A DNA stretch of 64,000 nt from Epiperipatus broadwayi (lineage: Eukaryota; Onychophora; Udeonychophora; Euonychophora; Peripatidae): NCBI GenBank assembly GCA_028023455.1, contig JAQFVV010012509.1, positions 2,606,001 to 2,670,000 of the forward strand, in the 5' to 3' direction. The position numbers and the translations under genes are program-made. Below are positions 48,483 to 61,417 of the stretch, in pieces. The notes beneath the pieces were generated by a model, which made no database searches, had not been told where the DNA came from, and saw nothing but the letters and a program-made list of their open reading frames with translations. Positions within the stretch are counted from its first letter, which is position 1; the number at the start of each line of letters is the position of its first letter.

Positions 48483-51400
48483 AAAACAAATCTAAGAACT
48501 AAACATGAAATCACTAAACTGATGAACAGCAGTAGCTGAAATAAAAAATGTTACAACAAGAACTAATGGCTAATATTGTAACCATATACGTAAAACGTTT
48601 TAGAACATTTCAGCTTTGAAAAAAAAAATCAGATATCTTTATCATGTTTTGTGAACTTTTTAAAAAGATTTCCAGTTTAAAACGTTTACATTTTAACATT
48701 ATTAAACAAATGGGAAATCTTGTTAATGTGGATTAATCAAAATCAAATGGCAGATGATATTTGTAAGATCAAGCAATGTTTGAGGAATTTTTTGTTGTCT
48801 TCTAATACAAGTGCTGTTCTTATGAAGAAATTTAACATAAAACAAAATATGGTTCACTGTATTCAGAAAAAAACCCAAATTGAATAGCATTATAAGACAT
48901 GATGTGGATGTCAACATAAAAAGGCTACTATCTTCCAAAAAAGATGAAGATTCTAAAATCAACGATTTGTAAATTTGCTTACATTTTAATTTTATATTTT
49001 AAAAAATCAATTTTAGTTTTCATTAAAATTTAACTGTACAGTATGTAATACAATTAATTTTTTATCTATTTTTATATTCATATTTTTGACTTTTACTTCT
49101 TAAATAGTTGTTTTGTATGGTAATTTTGGTCTACATCATGGATCTGGAACTACTTACTTTAAAATATATGTACTTCAACATAAGCTACAACAAATTCATA
49201 ATACAAGGAAGCTCTGGAATTAATTATTACAATGTATGCAGAATTTTCTTTAACTGCTTATGACAATATATAACTTCATTTTATTCTACACCTACTATCT
49301 CAGAAAATATGATAATAGTAAAATAGTGTTTAAATGGGCTACAAACATGGCAAAGGATTCTCCAATAGATTTTGTAAAGGAATAATGGTGAACAAGATGT
49401 TTTTCATTATGCTTTGTTAATTGCCAAATGGTTAGAATTTAGACAATTTTCCATTCATTTTTAACCCTCTAGCAAACAATAGCTAGACCCATTAACTAAC
49501 AAATATTAGATGGTAAACTGTTAGTTATGGATGGTCACATATAACAAAATCAAAATCTTGATCAAAACCTGAAGACTTTTATTTATTTCAGATAACAATA
49601 TATATTAAAATATTTTCAAGTCAATGGACAATATTTTACCTGCACTTAAAATAAATAGTACATATAAAATCAAATAGAACAATTTAAACAAGATCCTATA
49701 GATGGCTTTATTATACAATACTTAGAATTACCAAACACTATACTTTTTCTAACATTGTGTGGTATTGAAATATATACCAATTTTTTTTACTGAGATAAAC
49801 ATTAAAGAAGAAGATGACAGGAAGTTGATGATAGCGTCTTAAACTTATGAAAAAAAAATGTGATCACCATCTAGGTTTGATTAGCTGAAGCATTGATATC
49901 CAAGGTGTTATCTGATATTGCAAAACTGACAGGGTCAAAAGTGTGGATTAAATTTACTAGAGTAGATAAGAAAATTTGTTAAAAGCATTTGTAATAGATA
50001 ATCAATGTTTATTGAAAATGATTCTTAGACACTGAAAAAAAAAACCATAGTTATAAAACACAAAATTATATGTAGAACAAATCATAGCCAAAGGGTATAC
50101 ATATTTAAATATTCATATTTATTAATTTTCTGAATGTTTTCAAGAAAAGCTTTTATGGCAAAGATCAGTTGCTGTTTAGTAAAATGAATGCTATTATATG
50201 AGAACAGTAATCTCAAAACTATAAACTGATAATACATGACAAAAAGCATATTACATGGAAAAACAAAACTGTTTATACCTTTTTTAACCAATGAAGAACT
50301 TGACTAGTAATATGCAAAAAAAAAAAAAGCCTATCCATCAGATTGCTTCCCTAATTATGACTTGTGGTCATAGAAAGTTCATTATTTGGATTATTCTATC
50401 AAAACAAACAAAGCAAAAATAAAAGATTATGACAATATTCTCTAGTCCAATAATTATTCTCCATATTTATATCAAAACAGCAAGCTATTCAAAAAATTTA
50501 AGAGGATTAAGTTCATACAATGGTGTAAATATAATCCATAGTATTATCTTCCAAGAGAATTACTCCATACAGACAAATAATGATTTGAAGAAAACAAATA
50601 TAATGTTATATATATGTCTTATTCCCAAGTTATCTGAATTAAATATTATTGAGCATCAATAGACCATTCCTGAACAATAAGTGAAATATTAAGCTTTTTC
50701 TCAATAAATGAGAATCTTTTTGCAATGAATAAATCAATGTTCCATTAGATATTATGTGAAGCCATATGGACCCACAACTATTTTATACACACAAAATGTT
50801 GGTAAAGCATTAAAGATTAAGAGTATTTTGCCTGTGGCCTCAAGTTTGAATCCATCCAAGTGAAAAATTTTTAAACTGTAAACAGGATTAGATTTTTTTC
50901 TTCAGATAAATGAATCAAAGTAAAAGCTAAAAATTCAGTTATTAGTCAGTAACTGAAAATCTAGCTATTAGCTAGAAGAAAAAGTCTCATATTAATCTGA
51001 ATTGGTAAAATGGGTATCTGTATATTGACTGTAAAAACAATAAATACTATTATGATGTAATTTTCACCAGAGGCAAGAAGTGTTATAACCTTATGAATCT
51101 ACAGTTTACCTTAAACAGAAAATGCTAAATAAATTTGCACTACAATATGTATACTATTATCTAGATCAAGCAGAAACAAAAAAAAAACATTCCTATTTTT
51201 TATTGGGAAAATATTATAATGTACGTTTTATCTTATTGAAAATTAAATCATAGCCTTTTCCTTTTAGATTTCATTGCTTTGTGCTGACTAAATTTATAGA
51301 CATATATGTGTGTGAAAGGTCTAGGGGCATAATGGTTTGTACAACTGATTGCCATGATCATGACTTGAGGTTCAAACATGAACTGAATAAAAATTGGAAA

Positions 51401-52265
51401 TTTTATTAAATATTTTTCTTAAATGTAAATGATGCACACTAAAATCTAAATACTCCAATTATAGGTTAATATTTCTAGCTAGAATATACAATAAACAGGG
51501 AAAATCTTTAAATCTTCTTGATCCCTCAGTTGGCATGAAAGGTAAATAATATCTTCTTCTTTGTTCCTTTTTGAATGACTGTCAAAGAGTTTATTACCTG
51601 AAAGTGGGCTGTTGTAAAGACAATTTTGTTATATATATGCACACACAATTAAAATAAATAAATCTAGGAATGATTTAATATTTTCTATTATTACTTTAAC
51701 ACATATATATATATATATGCTCAATTAATATTATATTAAACTGAGTTCTTTGCTTTACATAATATTTTTCAAAGTAAGAGTAGAAAATATTTAATCACTG
51801 CTATATTTTTTCCAATTATAAAGTGAGTTCTTCATAGTATTTCAATCACACATACAAAATAACCTGCCTTAATATGCTTTAATCTTTCTAGCACAGTCAA
51901 CATATTTATATTTTAAAAACTTCTCATTGTAGCTTTCTAGCAAAGCTATCTGCTAGAGAAGATGATATTACAACCAGTTGGGAAAAGATTTGTTGCATAT
52001 ATATAATAAGACTGTAAAATATAAAATCACAGGTTAGTACCTATTTCAGAATCCAAAAGAAAACAATTTCTCTATAATAGGAATATGTAAAAATATAAAG
52101 AATTCTAATTATATAATTTATTTAATCTACCTCCTCATGTAAATGCACACTTTGACTATCAATTTACACATTTATATAAAATTATATGGCCAGTTATCCA
52201 GAAAGTCAAGAGACAGTTGAGAACTCAAATGACAGTTATGAACACAATTTTCATTCAATTGCCTG
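48483..52265. other. AT-rich intron; weak tRNA-like piece at 51315-51385
   Basis: Around 51315 GGTCTAGGGGCATAATGGTT is followed by GAGGTTCAAACATG, an A/B-box-like pair without a proper fold. Otherwise no feature. Confidence 0.35.
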
Positions 52266-52269
52266 ACGT

Positions 52270-52345
52270 TTTTTTTTTTGAAAAATTCAATTGAGAATCA
52301 ATCCAAGGGCCTTCATCTATCGAGACCACCACTCTACAGCACAGA
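52270..52345 (-). mobile_element. Eroded tRNA-derived SINE
   Basis: Minus strand: GTAGAGTGGTGGTCTCGATA, then GGATTGATTCTC (B-box-like), a short linker and a run of A (poly-T at 52271-52281). Order and tail suit a tRNA-derived SINE, but stems are poor. Confidence 0.45.
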
Positions 52346-53197
52346 ATTATACTTATTTATATATGATACAATGGGAAAAACTAGTTATAATAGATAAACA
52401 TTTATTTTATCTGAAGCAATATGAATTCAGTAGCCAAAATTCAACATATTTTTTCTACTGATTTTCTCATAATACAAAGAATATCTAAGCTTGTATATAT
52501 ATATATATAGATAGATTAATCCTTTAAAACAAAAAAAATCAGTCATGCATATATATAAATAAGAACATTTTTCATGAACAATAGTTTATATATATGATGC
52601 ATTGTTTTTTTTTTTTAAATTAAATATATAAATTATCTTGATATATTTTCAAGTTGTGACAAAAAATATTCCACCTTTAACATGTTGCCATGTGATCTTC
52701 AATTTTTATTATTATTATATACAATTTAAAAAATAATATGAAAGTATAGAATAAATTTGCATTCAGGCTAAAAGATGCCTGATGTTTTATTCAAAACCAT
52801 TTTCCAAATGATGTTTTTTTTTCAAATTATGTTTTAAACATAATAAATTTTATGGCAATGAACCAAGATTGGTAGTATTTTTTTCCTCAAAAATTACTAA
52901 AATAAATACAAACATTGGAAAAAAAAATTCAAAATATAATTAATAACTTCTAAGTTAAAATTTAAAAAAAAACCTCACAGTGGTATTATAACATGTTATG
53001 CAAAATTTATGTGAGAATGTTAAACCACACAAAAAAAGTGTAACATTAAAATTCAATAGACAAAATTTTAGTGAAGATTACTTAGAAAAATTTACATAAT
53101 CAAACATATGCTATTGAAATAAGTGAATACCTGTTTAACATAGAAACTATCCTACCCAGATGGAAGTGAGGCGGCAGCATGCAATTAGCAGATGTGT
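52346..53197. other. AT-rich intron, no feature seen
   Basis: Short TA runs near 52494-52512. Nothing else. Confidence 0.5.
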
Positions 53198-53577
53198 TCA
53201 TATATATTGCTTATAATAACTGCTCTCATATTCAATTTAATGCAAAAAAAAATTTTTAATATAACTTCTTTATTTTCCTGACACTCTCATAAACACTTTA
53301 ATGCAAAAATTTTTTAATAAAACATTTATTTTTCTGACAGTCCAGCAGACTTCATCACTCTCATATACAGTTTAATGCAAAAAAAGTTTTTTAATAAAAC
53401 TTCTTTATTTTCCTGACAATGTTCAGTGGTCTTCATCAGAGCATTCTCAATTTTGAGAACGCTCCGATGAAGAGTGCTGGAGAGTCGAAACTGTTAGGAA
53501 AATGAAGTTTTATTAAAAAAAATTTTTTGCATTAAAGTGTATATGAGAGAAGTTATTATAAGCAATATATATGAATA
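53198..53577. mobile_element. Foldback element with tandem arms and a hammerhead-like core (family 4)
   Basis: Left side: three tandem partial units built on TTTAATGCAAAAA...TTTTTTAATAAAAC...TTTTCCTGACA (starting near 53221, 53292 and 53360). Right side: one inverted copy (53465-53577, ...TTTTGCATTAAAGTGTATATGAGAG). The outermost CATATATATTGCTTATAATAA matches the inverted TTATTATAAGCAATATATATG. The centre, ATTCTCAATTTTGAGAAC, is itself a palindrome. The arms contain CTGATGAAG / CCGATGAAG and GTCGAAAC blocks. Confidence 0.65.
53463..53507 (+). ncRNA. Hammerhead-like motif, family 4 (uncertain)
   Basis: CCGATGA, a possible irregular stem II, GTCGAAAC, then TGTTA and GGAAAAT. The inverted left copy near 53443 has CTGATGA but lacks GAAAC. 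Pairing of stem I and stem II is not clean by eye, so this is a suggestion only. Confidence 0.35.
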
Positions 53578-53750
53578 TAAGAAGAAACAAAGAAAGTAAA
53601 GAAGAAGAAGAGTATATACTATTAGCAAATATGTATTAAACAAAGCATTATATGACTTTCCCTACTTTGAACATCTGCATTAGAAGCAGTAATTCCAGCA
53701 TTATCTATTGTAATCCTGAATAAGCAATGGATACTAGTAGGTGATATTAC

Positions 53751-53814
53751 ATCCAAATCCTGAGTTTAGTTTCTGGTTATTGAGCTTCATTAATGATGAT
53801 TATTGAATTTGGAT
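53751..53814 (-). ncRNA. Decayed family 1-like hammerhead
   Basis: Minus strand has ATCCAAATTC, a damaged core (TTAATGA), CCAGAAACTAAACTCAGG and GGATTTGGAT. Stem I (ATCCAAA/TTTGGAT) still pairs. The flanking TATCTAGTG-like context resembles family 1. Confidence 0.5.
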
Positions 53815-54219
53815 GGGATACTACCATCTAGTGTCTATAGATTATTCAGGTGCACAAAGAATAAATAAAAATTTATAAGATAAGGAAAGCATTTAAATTA
53901 GGTACTAATAACAAAGATTCAAGTGATAATAGTTATAGAGGAAAAGAAAAGGTAAGTAAAGTCATACTGCAGATGCTTCATGCTAAAATACAGCAACAAA
54001 TCAATATAATCTAGCAGTTGGGATTTCAGAAAGATGAGATCATAGATACAGAAATACCTGGTTGATTGTGCATAAGATATAATAATAGCTACATATATGG
54101 TAAGCCACCATCAGTCAACAAAGAATAATTAATACAGACAGACATCAAATTAACATTTCTTATCCAAATAATGGAAAAGCAACCAACAGCTGCAGATAAA
54201 ATGTAAAACCAGTTTCAGT

Positions 54220-54375
54220 CAACACATCACATGATCACTATTTCTTATGCATGCTCATAACTGGCAAAACTTAGGGATTTTATGCACAAGCCTTCTGGCA
54301 TCCATTGATTACTCTGGCTTGCAATGAGTGGCACTACTATATGGAGAGTTTTGCCCATTTTAATAACAGTTTCAG
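54220..54375 (+). mobile_element. Short family 1 element fragment, no ribozyme
   Basis: Contains the right-hand end of family 1 (ATTTTATGCACAAGCCTTCT, GCATCCATTGATTACTCTGG, GGAGAGTTTTGCC, AATAACAG), preceded by an inverted scrap (CATGATCACTATTTCTTATG, GCTCATAACTGGCAAAACTT). Ribozyme and central block are missing. Confidence 0.65.
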
Positions 54376-55200
54376 ACAAATTTGATGATTAACTATACAT
54401 TGGGAAATGCAGATAAGAACTTCAATAATTAAGAATTTGTCAAACTTGAAGGATGACAAAACTGTGTCTAGAAAAGAAAAAGAATTTATAATCTTTAGCA
54501 ATGAGAGTAGTCCACACAATGTATCCTGTTATTCATGAATAATATGGTTATTTTATTAAGTATCCCTAAATGAAGCATAATAAGTTACAACTTATCAATA
54601 TTGATTTCTCAGCAAGTCGACATACATATATGAAAATTACTGAAGTGTAACACAAGCATTCTATCATTAATTCTGAACTGTGAGGGAGATAAATGTTGTT
54701 ACACGTATACCATTAAAATATTTTGTTAGTATATAATATCATGTTACGAATCAGACTGCACTCCTCATTATGGTGACTGAACCAAATAATAATGAATGCC
54801 GTAATTATTCGTCATATGTAATGCTTTTGAGGATAAATGATGCAAGTTATTCATATGATGTTGTTATATGCTCTATAGGTAAAATAATGTATATAATAAA
54901 CAATGTATTACTAAACTTAAATTGTTTTTAAAACATAATTAAAAGAAATCAAATACTTAACTTGCTGTCATCAAACAAATATTAAATTGCAGAATTTTGT
55001 GTTTTTTTGGAATTTAGAACATCTACAAATAACTACTATTAATTTCCTCAGTTTTCAAAGCTTAGATTTTGACTAAATTCCAAAGACAACTTCAAATATA
55101 AAAAATTGTAATACATAAACACATTAAAACACACAACACAAATGAGTTAAATCAATGGTTTATCAAAATATTTTTATCTTTTTTTTTACCTTAAAAGTCA
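54376..55200. other. AT-rich intron, no feature seen
   Basis: Nothing supportable. Confidence 0.5.
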
Positions 55201-55208
55201 CATTAGAA

Positions 55209-55373
55209 CAGTAGTTCTCAACCCGTGGGTAGTGACTCCTTTGAGTCGAACAACCCTTTTACAGAGATCTCCTAAGACTATTGGAAAACATATTTTCAAT
55301 TCATAACAGTAGCAAAATTAAAAGTTGGGAGTCACCACAACATAAGGAACTGTATTAAAGGGGACGGCATTAG
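55209..55373 (+). mobile_element. SPIN-like hAT MITE, 3' end lost
   Basis: Begins CAGTAGTTCTCAACCCGTGG, and continues with ACTCCTTTGAGTCGAACAAC, CTAAGACTATTGGAAAACA, ATTCATAACAGTAGCAAAAT, GTCACCACAACAT and GGAACTGTATTAAAGGGG. I recognise this order from the SPIN (Space Invaders) hAT MITE family, known for horizontal transfer between tetrapods and some invertebrates. The expected terminal inverted repeat after GGCATTAG is absent. The left flank CATTAGAA (55201-55208) is a possible 8-bp target duplication. Confidence 0.8.
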
Positions 55374-55376
55374 AGA

Positions 55377-55840
55377 TTTTCATACCTTTTGATTGTAACA
55401 TGAAATAAATTATGTAACTAAATCTTTTGAAAACCTTACTTAACTATTTCTTCCTGAGGCATTGACAAATCCTGATTTTTTAAATATTTATAATTTGTCT
55501 CCAGTTCTAATTTGCATTCTTCTTCTTTTCATCTTCTTTCTCTTTACCAAAAAGTAGAAGCCATACTTTTCTACAATAAACTTGAATTGTTTAAGAATTT
55601 TTATCTACATCCTTCCATTCATTTATTTTTTTCTTAATTTAGTAGTTTTATAAAAAATCAGATAGCGATACATTTTTCAATGAAAAAATATTGATATGTT
55701 TCTGGAAAAAACCCAAGCATCAATAACGATTTTCCAGATTGTTGGCTTCTGAGGATACTTTATTTAATAGCAGTTCCAATGAAACTTTTAGCCAGAAAGT
55801 ACCTATAGAAGATGGTATAACATCTAGCACCCCAAAAACA
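55377..55840. other. AT-rich intron, no feature seen
   Basis: No feature beyond the start of the following duplication. Confidence 0.45.
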
Positions 55841-56469
55841 GAAATGGTAAGCACCTACAAAAATTAACTTTATATTAGACACAACAGCTGCTAATAATTT
55901 TCTGTCATTGAACGTAGCTGAGAAGCAGGTGTGTTAAACAATTTTTCTAAGTCTCTAAGCCTTAAGCTTCCCATCTTTTTGAGAATATTCAGTATTAGAT
56001 TTTTTTCCATTTATTATTAAATAATTTTTTTGATAATATTATTACTGAAACAAACAAATACTCTACCAAAAAAACATATACTGAATTAGATAAGTTAAAC
56101 TAGAAATTATCTGCATTTTTAGGAATGACAGTAGCAATTTCTAGTAATGCAGATAGAAATGGTAAGCACCTACAAAAATTAACTTTATATTAGACACAAC
56201 AGCTGCTAATAATTTTCTGTCATTGAACGTAGCTGAGAAGCAGGTGTGTTAAACAATTTTTCTAAGTCTCTAAGCCTTAAGCTTCCCATCTTTTTGAGAA
56301 TATTCAGTATTAGATTTTTTTCCATTTATTATTAAATAATTTTTTTGATAATATTATTACTGAAACAAACAAATACTCTACCAAAAAAACATATACTGAA
56401 TTAGATAAGTTAAACTAGAAATTATCTGCATTTTTAGGAATGACAGTAGCAATTTCTAGTAATGCAGAT
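55840..56469. repeat. Identical 315-bp tandem duplication
   Basis: Copies at 55840-56154 and 56155-56469 appear identical throughout, from AGAAATGGTAAGCACC to TCTAGTAATGCAGAT. This is unlike every other duplicated block in the window, all of which have drifted. A very recent duplication or an assembly artefact would explain it. Non-coding as far as I can see. Confidence 0.9.
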
Positions 56470-56809
56470 GTAGTCCCTAAGGTGATATTTAGAACTCTTG
56501 ATTTAAATCTGAGGGAGCTTTATTTTGCAGACATAATGATTTTTTTCACTTATTGTTTGCATTTTAAAAATAAAAAAGTAGGCCTATTAAAGACTAGTTC
56601 AATATACATTTTAAAAACTGCACATCTAATGTATTGAGAGATAGCAATTAATGAGGCGAATCATTAAATTTACTAATTATAATATGAAACAATATGGGCT
56701 CACTAATACCAGTAAAGTGCAATTTGAAGTATTGAATGTGTGCAGATAGTCATAATGGATATGTACAGAGTATGGAGTTGGACATACAAGCTGATGCAAG
56801 TGCTGCTTT
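56470..56809. other. Unassigned; faint RT-like scrap
   Basis: LRELYFADIMIFF at about 56505-56545 could echo a LINE FADD motif, but there is no support around it. Confidence 0.3.
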
Positions 56810-57290
56810 ATGCAAACTAACTTTGTGACACATTAAATATGGATAGAAAAGGTATTCCAGATAGCATCATTGAATTATATAAAAATCTAAGACGAAAAAA
56901 AGCAAGAGTCACATTTGTAATTGATAAAGATATTGATCTTTGATTTCTGATGGACAAGTAACCAATTGTTATGATTAATAAGATTTATAAATTTTCTGGA
57001 GATGATGTTGTTAGCAGACATAGCAATAATGGATCACACAATCATATCCATAGCAGCCTGCAATAAAAATGTGCTATACAAATGATGTTGATTTGACAAT
57101 CAAAAACACAGCATTGTTAGGATAGAAACTTCAAGTGACAACATACAAGATCATTCTGGCACTGTCTACATAAACTGTTTCAAACGCTTATATTTTATAT
57201 GGCATCAAAACATTTGAAATCTAAAACTCATTTAGACTTTTGGAGATCTTTGCCTCACACATTAATCAATGACTATTAATAAAAAATAAA
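56810..57290 (+). mobile_element. LINE reverse-transcriptase fragment
   Basis: Plus strand: DRKGIPDSIIELYKNLRRKK at about 56840-56900, then YTNDVDLTIKNTALL at about 57075-57120 (altered Y/FADD catalytic block) and KTHLDFWRSLP later. The order fits a non-LTR RT, with frame changes between blocks. Too decayed for a clade. Confidence 0.45.
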
Positions 57291-58679
57291 AAAATTGGAC
57301 AGAATACCCAAGTTTTCCCACATCTGGAAATTCGATTATATGGAAGCCAAAACATAGAGAGAAATCTGTTGCTATCTTGTGTTCTATCTCTTAAAATTAA
57401 GATATGAAATTTATATGGCCTAATAACTATCAAAAAGACTGCTTTGTACATGACAAATGAAGATGCAAATTTTCAATAGTTCTACTGACTAAGTTCTAAT
57501 TCTGTTTTCATTTATGTGTTTATTCTTTTGCAGCATAATGAGTGACTTTTTACAGAGGATATTATTTGTGAGCTATCAATTTGTAGTAATATTTCAGTTT
57601 TATATTTTAGATGGATTAATCTAACAAGGCATAATTTTCAAAAAGTGAAAGGGCAGTATAAATAATAAAAATTATTATTATTACTCTAGCATTGCAATAA
57701 ATCAAAAAAATTTTTCTTTGTTTTGGCTAGCACTATAGGTGGAAATTAAATAATTAATAATATCATGGAGACTATTTACAACTTATTCCTCTTATTATTT
57801 ATTTTATTTTTTGTTTTTCTATATATTTTATTTTACATTTGAGGAATATATATCTACCTGATACCCTTTTTTCATTAGGACTTTGTAAATTTCTTATTAC
57901 CATTGCTAGTTTTAAGTAGAATGTTTAAAGTGTGTTTGCTTCCTCTACTAGTGTATATTAAGTATTATTAATTATATCAGACAGATGAGCTATATCAAGA
58001 CATACTATGAATATGCACACAATTACTTTCATTTTATAAATATTTGGCTAAGGACCTTTAAACACTTTAGTAAAAAAAAATAAAAATATAATATTTAAAT
58101 CTTTATGTGAAATTATAAAAAAATATATATCTTGGCTATCTTTTGAAGTGAAATTTTTTTATAGATTGTAAATTTAGATACAGTTTTTCTTTCAATTTGT
58201 GAATGGATATTCTTTATATTATCATGTTTTCTATATTGATGATTATTGTTCAGTATGAAAGTATTGTTTTTAACGGTGGTGACTTATGAAAAGTCTAAAA
58301 TGAAAATAGTTTTGATAAACGAAGGAGTAAACTTAAAATTCAAATCTATAGCGCATCTTGTTTTTTCAAACTATCTAGCTTATCATAGCTTTCAGCTGAG
58401 TATTTACAAGATACACACACACACAACTATATGATGTCTATCTGTAAGTGTATACTATCATGGCAATTTTATATGGAACTTTAAATTATATAACTTTTTA
58501 TTTTTGTATTATAGCAATAAGTAATGTCAATTGCTCTATTTTTTTTATCCACCAACAATGCAGTACTAATTAAATTTTAATTATTTATTTTAAGATTTAT
58601 TAAAACAATTTTTCATATTTCATTTAAAATAATTAGTGCTTGATTAATATTTATTTTTATCTTTTTTATTAGAGAAGCA
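57291..58679. other. AT-rich intron, no feature seen
   Basis: A short CA run near 58418-58430. Nothing else. Confidence 0.5.
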
Positions 58680-60770
58680 ACATTTTCCTCAGATAGTCAG
58701 ATTGTAACTCTCCAATATATTATATTCTCTGCCTTATCTTTCCAATGGAAACAATCAATATTATACTTCTTTATAATATTTTTGAAATAATCCTTATAAT
58801 GTAGATGGTCTATTTCTCCCATGAAACCTGTATTGACATTCAACCATAAAACAACCTATTGTTCATCATTTTGCAGTTCCACCCAACAAAGGTATGATCT
58901 TACAATAGTGGACTCATATATTTAGCAAAATGAAGAACATACTGATTGATTTCATGATCTTGCAGTAGTATTTTAAAATTTTATGACCCATTCTTAAAAT
59001 AAAACTTTTCCCAAGACTTTATATTGGTTTTATGATCTTGCCCTAGATTTTTAAAATTTTATGGAATTTCCTTAAAACTTTTCCAATGCCTTTATTTTGC
59101 ATTGACAATGTTCAAGATCACATAAAATTTATATACACAGCTAACTTAGTTGCAGTAATTATTTGCCTGTGATAAAATCTTTTAAAATTATTAAAAGCAG
59201 CAACATCACATTAGAATTGTATTGTAGCTTGACATCACCTTTTTACTTAAAACTATCAAGGTATTTAAATTCTTTTACATTCTCAATTTGATAACCATCT
59301 AAGCTAAACATTGGAAAAAGTTTTTCTTCTGGCTGATAAAGAACTTGAATTTTTTGAACATTAATTATTAAGCCAAAATCTTTAAATGTTGTATTCAAAA
59401 TGAAACATTTTTTAAACTGGTGAAATTAGAACAATTATCAGCATACTGTAAATCCACAATCCAAAACTGGAAGTTCTGGTTTTTGCTTTTAATCAATTCA
59501 AATTAATAATTCCACCATCAAACCTATATTGCAAATTGACTCCTTTTCATTAAGTTGCCTACAAATAGTTGCAAAGACAACTGCAATAAAAATTGAAAAC
59601 AATATTGGAACAAGTATACTTGTTTAACACCAGTTATTATTTCAAATGTTTAGATTTTCCACTTGTAATAATAACATTTCCTCTCACTTGATCATATAAA
59701 AGCTATTGAATAAGAATAAATTTAGGTGGACAACCAAATAATTTCAAACAATGTCATAAACCTGTTCAATTAACTGAATCGATAAAAGCAATATATTTAC
59801 CTAACAATAAAAACTACATCTAGAATGTTTTTTGATTCTCTAAAAGCACACGGAGTCTCTAATAACTATTTATCTATGATTTGAAGTAACTATTCAACAA
59901 ACTCTTTGAACATATCTTTGCTCTAGTGAATAATAATGATGTTCCATGATAATTACTCAATCTTGTCTATTCCATTTATTTTTAAAAATTGGAACAATAG
60001 AAGCATCCTTAAGATAGACTGCACAACTTCACGAATCCTTATATTGCTAAAAAAAATTCCAATATTTTTTGAACAAACCTACAGCCACATTTTATAACTT
60101 CACCAAGTATTTCATCAGACTCTACAGCTTTCCATTTTTAAGATTACAAAAAGCTATTTTGACTTCACTAAGCTGAACATCATTAATAATCATCACCTTA
60201 ATTTTTGTACTACTATTCAAAAGATAAGCCGCCCCCAATTAATATATCATCATTATCACATAAGGAATGCCACTGCTGGACTTAATAGACTTGTGCATCC
60301 AACTTCTTTTACAGTGATTTTTCTGCCTAGTTAGTATTTTCGTAGTTAATCCATGCATTGTCCAAAAATTCAATAAAAACAGACCATTTGAAATTACAAC
60401 ACCAAAACCATTATTTCCAATAACTTTTAACCAGAGTTTATTCAATCTTTAATTGATATCCAGTAAGGAATCATTGTTCTTCTCTAAACCTAAGGTTGGA
60501 ATATAGGCACTATTAAAATAACTGTTACTATCATTGGACAAATCAAATTTAAACATCATTAGTCTTTCATTAATACAATGAGAAATTCCTACAAAAGAAG
60601 ATACTAATTTAGACTTTATAGCAAATCTAACACCATTCGTTCTCATTTCAATGATTAACCTGCCCCTCCAAAAAAAGTTGTAGCCTTCTTCCTCTGAAAG
60701 ACAATTTTTATTAAAAGCAGTTGTATCGATCTTAAATCTTGGTAGCTTCTTAGCCATTAGCGCAGTCCAT
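58680..60770 (-). mobile_element. Degenerate non-LTR retrotransposon (APE endonuclease + RT)
   Basis: Minus strand, high to low: the endonuclease has NCLSEEEGYNFFWRGRLIIE, RFAIKSKLVSSFVGISHCIN and SAYIPTLG (60710-60490), then NKLWLKVIGNNGFG, SNGLFLLNFW and KRSWMHKS (60445-60280). The RT end has LVPILFSIFIAVVFATICRQ (about 59620-59560) and FGLIINVQKIQVLYQPEEKL (about 59370-59310), then FKYLDS. The C-terminal part has HYKDYFKNIIKKYNIDCFHW (about 58810-58750). This matches LINE proteins often labelled craniofacial development protein 2-like. Much of the RT centre is deleted and stops are common. Confidence 0.8.
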
Positions 60771-60880
60771 TCTGATCTTGAATTATCATACTAAGTCATG
60801 ATTTACGAACAAGAATTTGTGAAAAACAAAATGAAAACTATCAATAAAAATATAAAAAACTTAGCTATCATAATTTAGAA

Positions 60881-61417
60881 CAAAGGTGGGCAAATAGTGG
60901 CCTGAGGGCCACATGCAGCCCTCTAAGAGTTTTTATGCGGCCTGCCAAGACAATCAGAAAAATCCACCTTGAACTGAGATTTCCTTCCCGTGCACGACCG
61001 AAGATTCATCTCGTATTTTCCACTAGGATGGCCATGTCAATCCGAAGATTCATCTCGTATTTTCCACTAGGATGGCTATGTCAATATAAATGCACAGTGT
61101 AGATTTGATGTGCAGTGCTTTTCCAGTTTATCTGGTTAATTTCAATTTTGTCTTTGCATTAGCAAATATATACATTTCCAACTTTAGTGAAACCATGAAT
61201 CCTCCAAAAAAAATGTAAAATCAGTGATGAATGACGTGTTTAATGAAGAATGGACAAGCAAATATTTCTTTGGTAATACAGGGAAAAAAGCAGTGTGCTT
61301 ATTGTGTCATGAAAAAAGGTGCGCCCCTCCGCTAACCTTCGCTTCCGCGAAGTGGCCCCCGATAAGACCCTACACCAATATCTGCGGCTCCTGAGCCAAA
61401 ACAATTGCCCACCCCTG
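60881..61417 (+). mobile_element. hAT MITE with BED-finger remnant (plus copy)
   Basis: Ends CAAAGGTGGGCAAATAG and ATTGCCCACCCCTG are terminal inverted repeats, with a perfect 8-bp duplication ATTTAGAA at 60873-60880 and 61418-61425. The 537-bp element retains the same transposase N-terminal fragment as the copy at 37309 (DVFNEEWTSKYFFGNTGKK, VCLLCHEK) in plus orientation. A 44-bp internal tandem duplication (60998-61041 and 61042-61085, starting CCGAAGATTCATCTCG) is specific to this copy. Confidence 0.9.
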
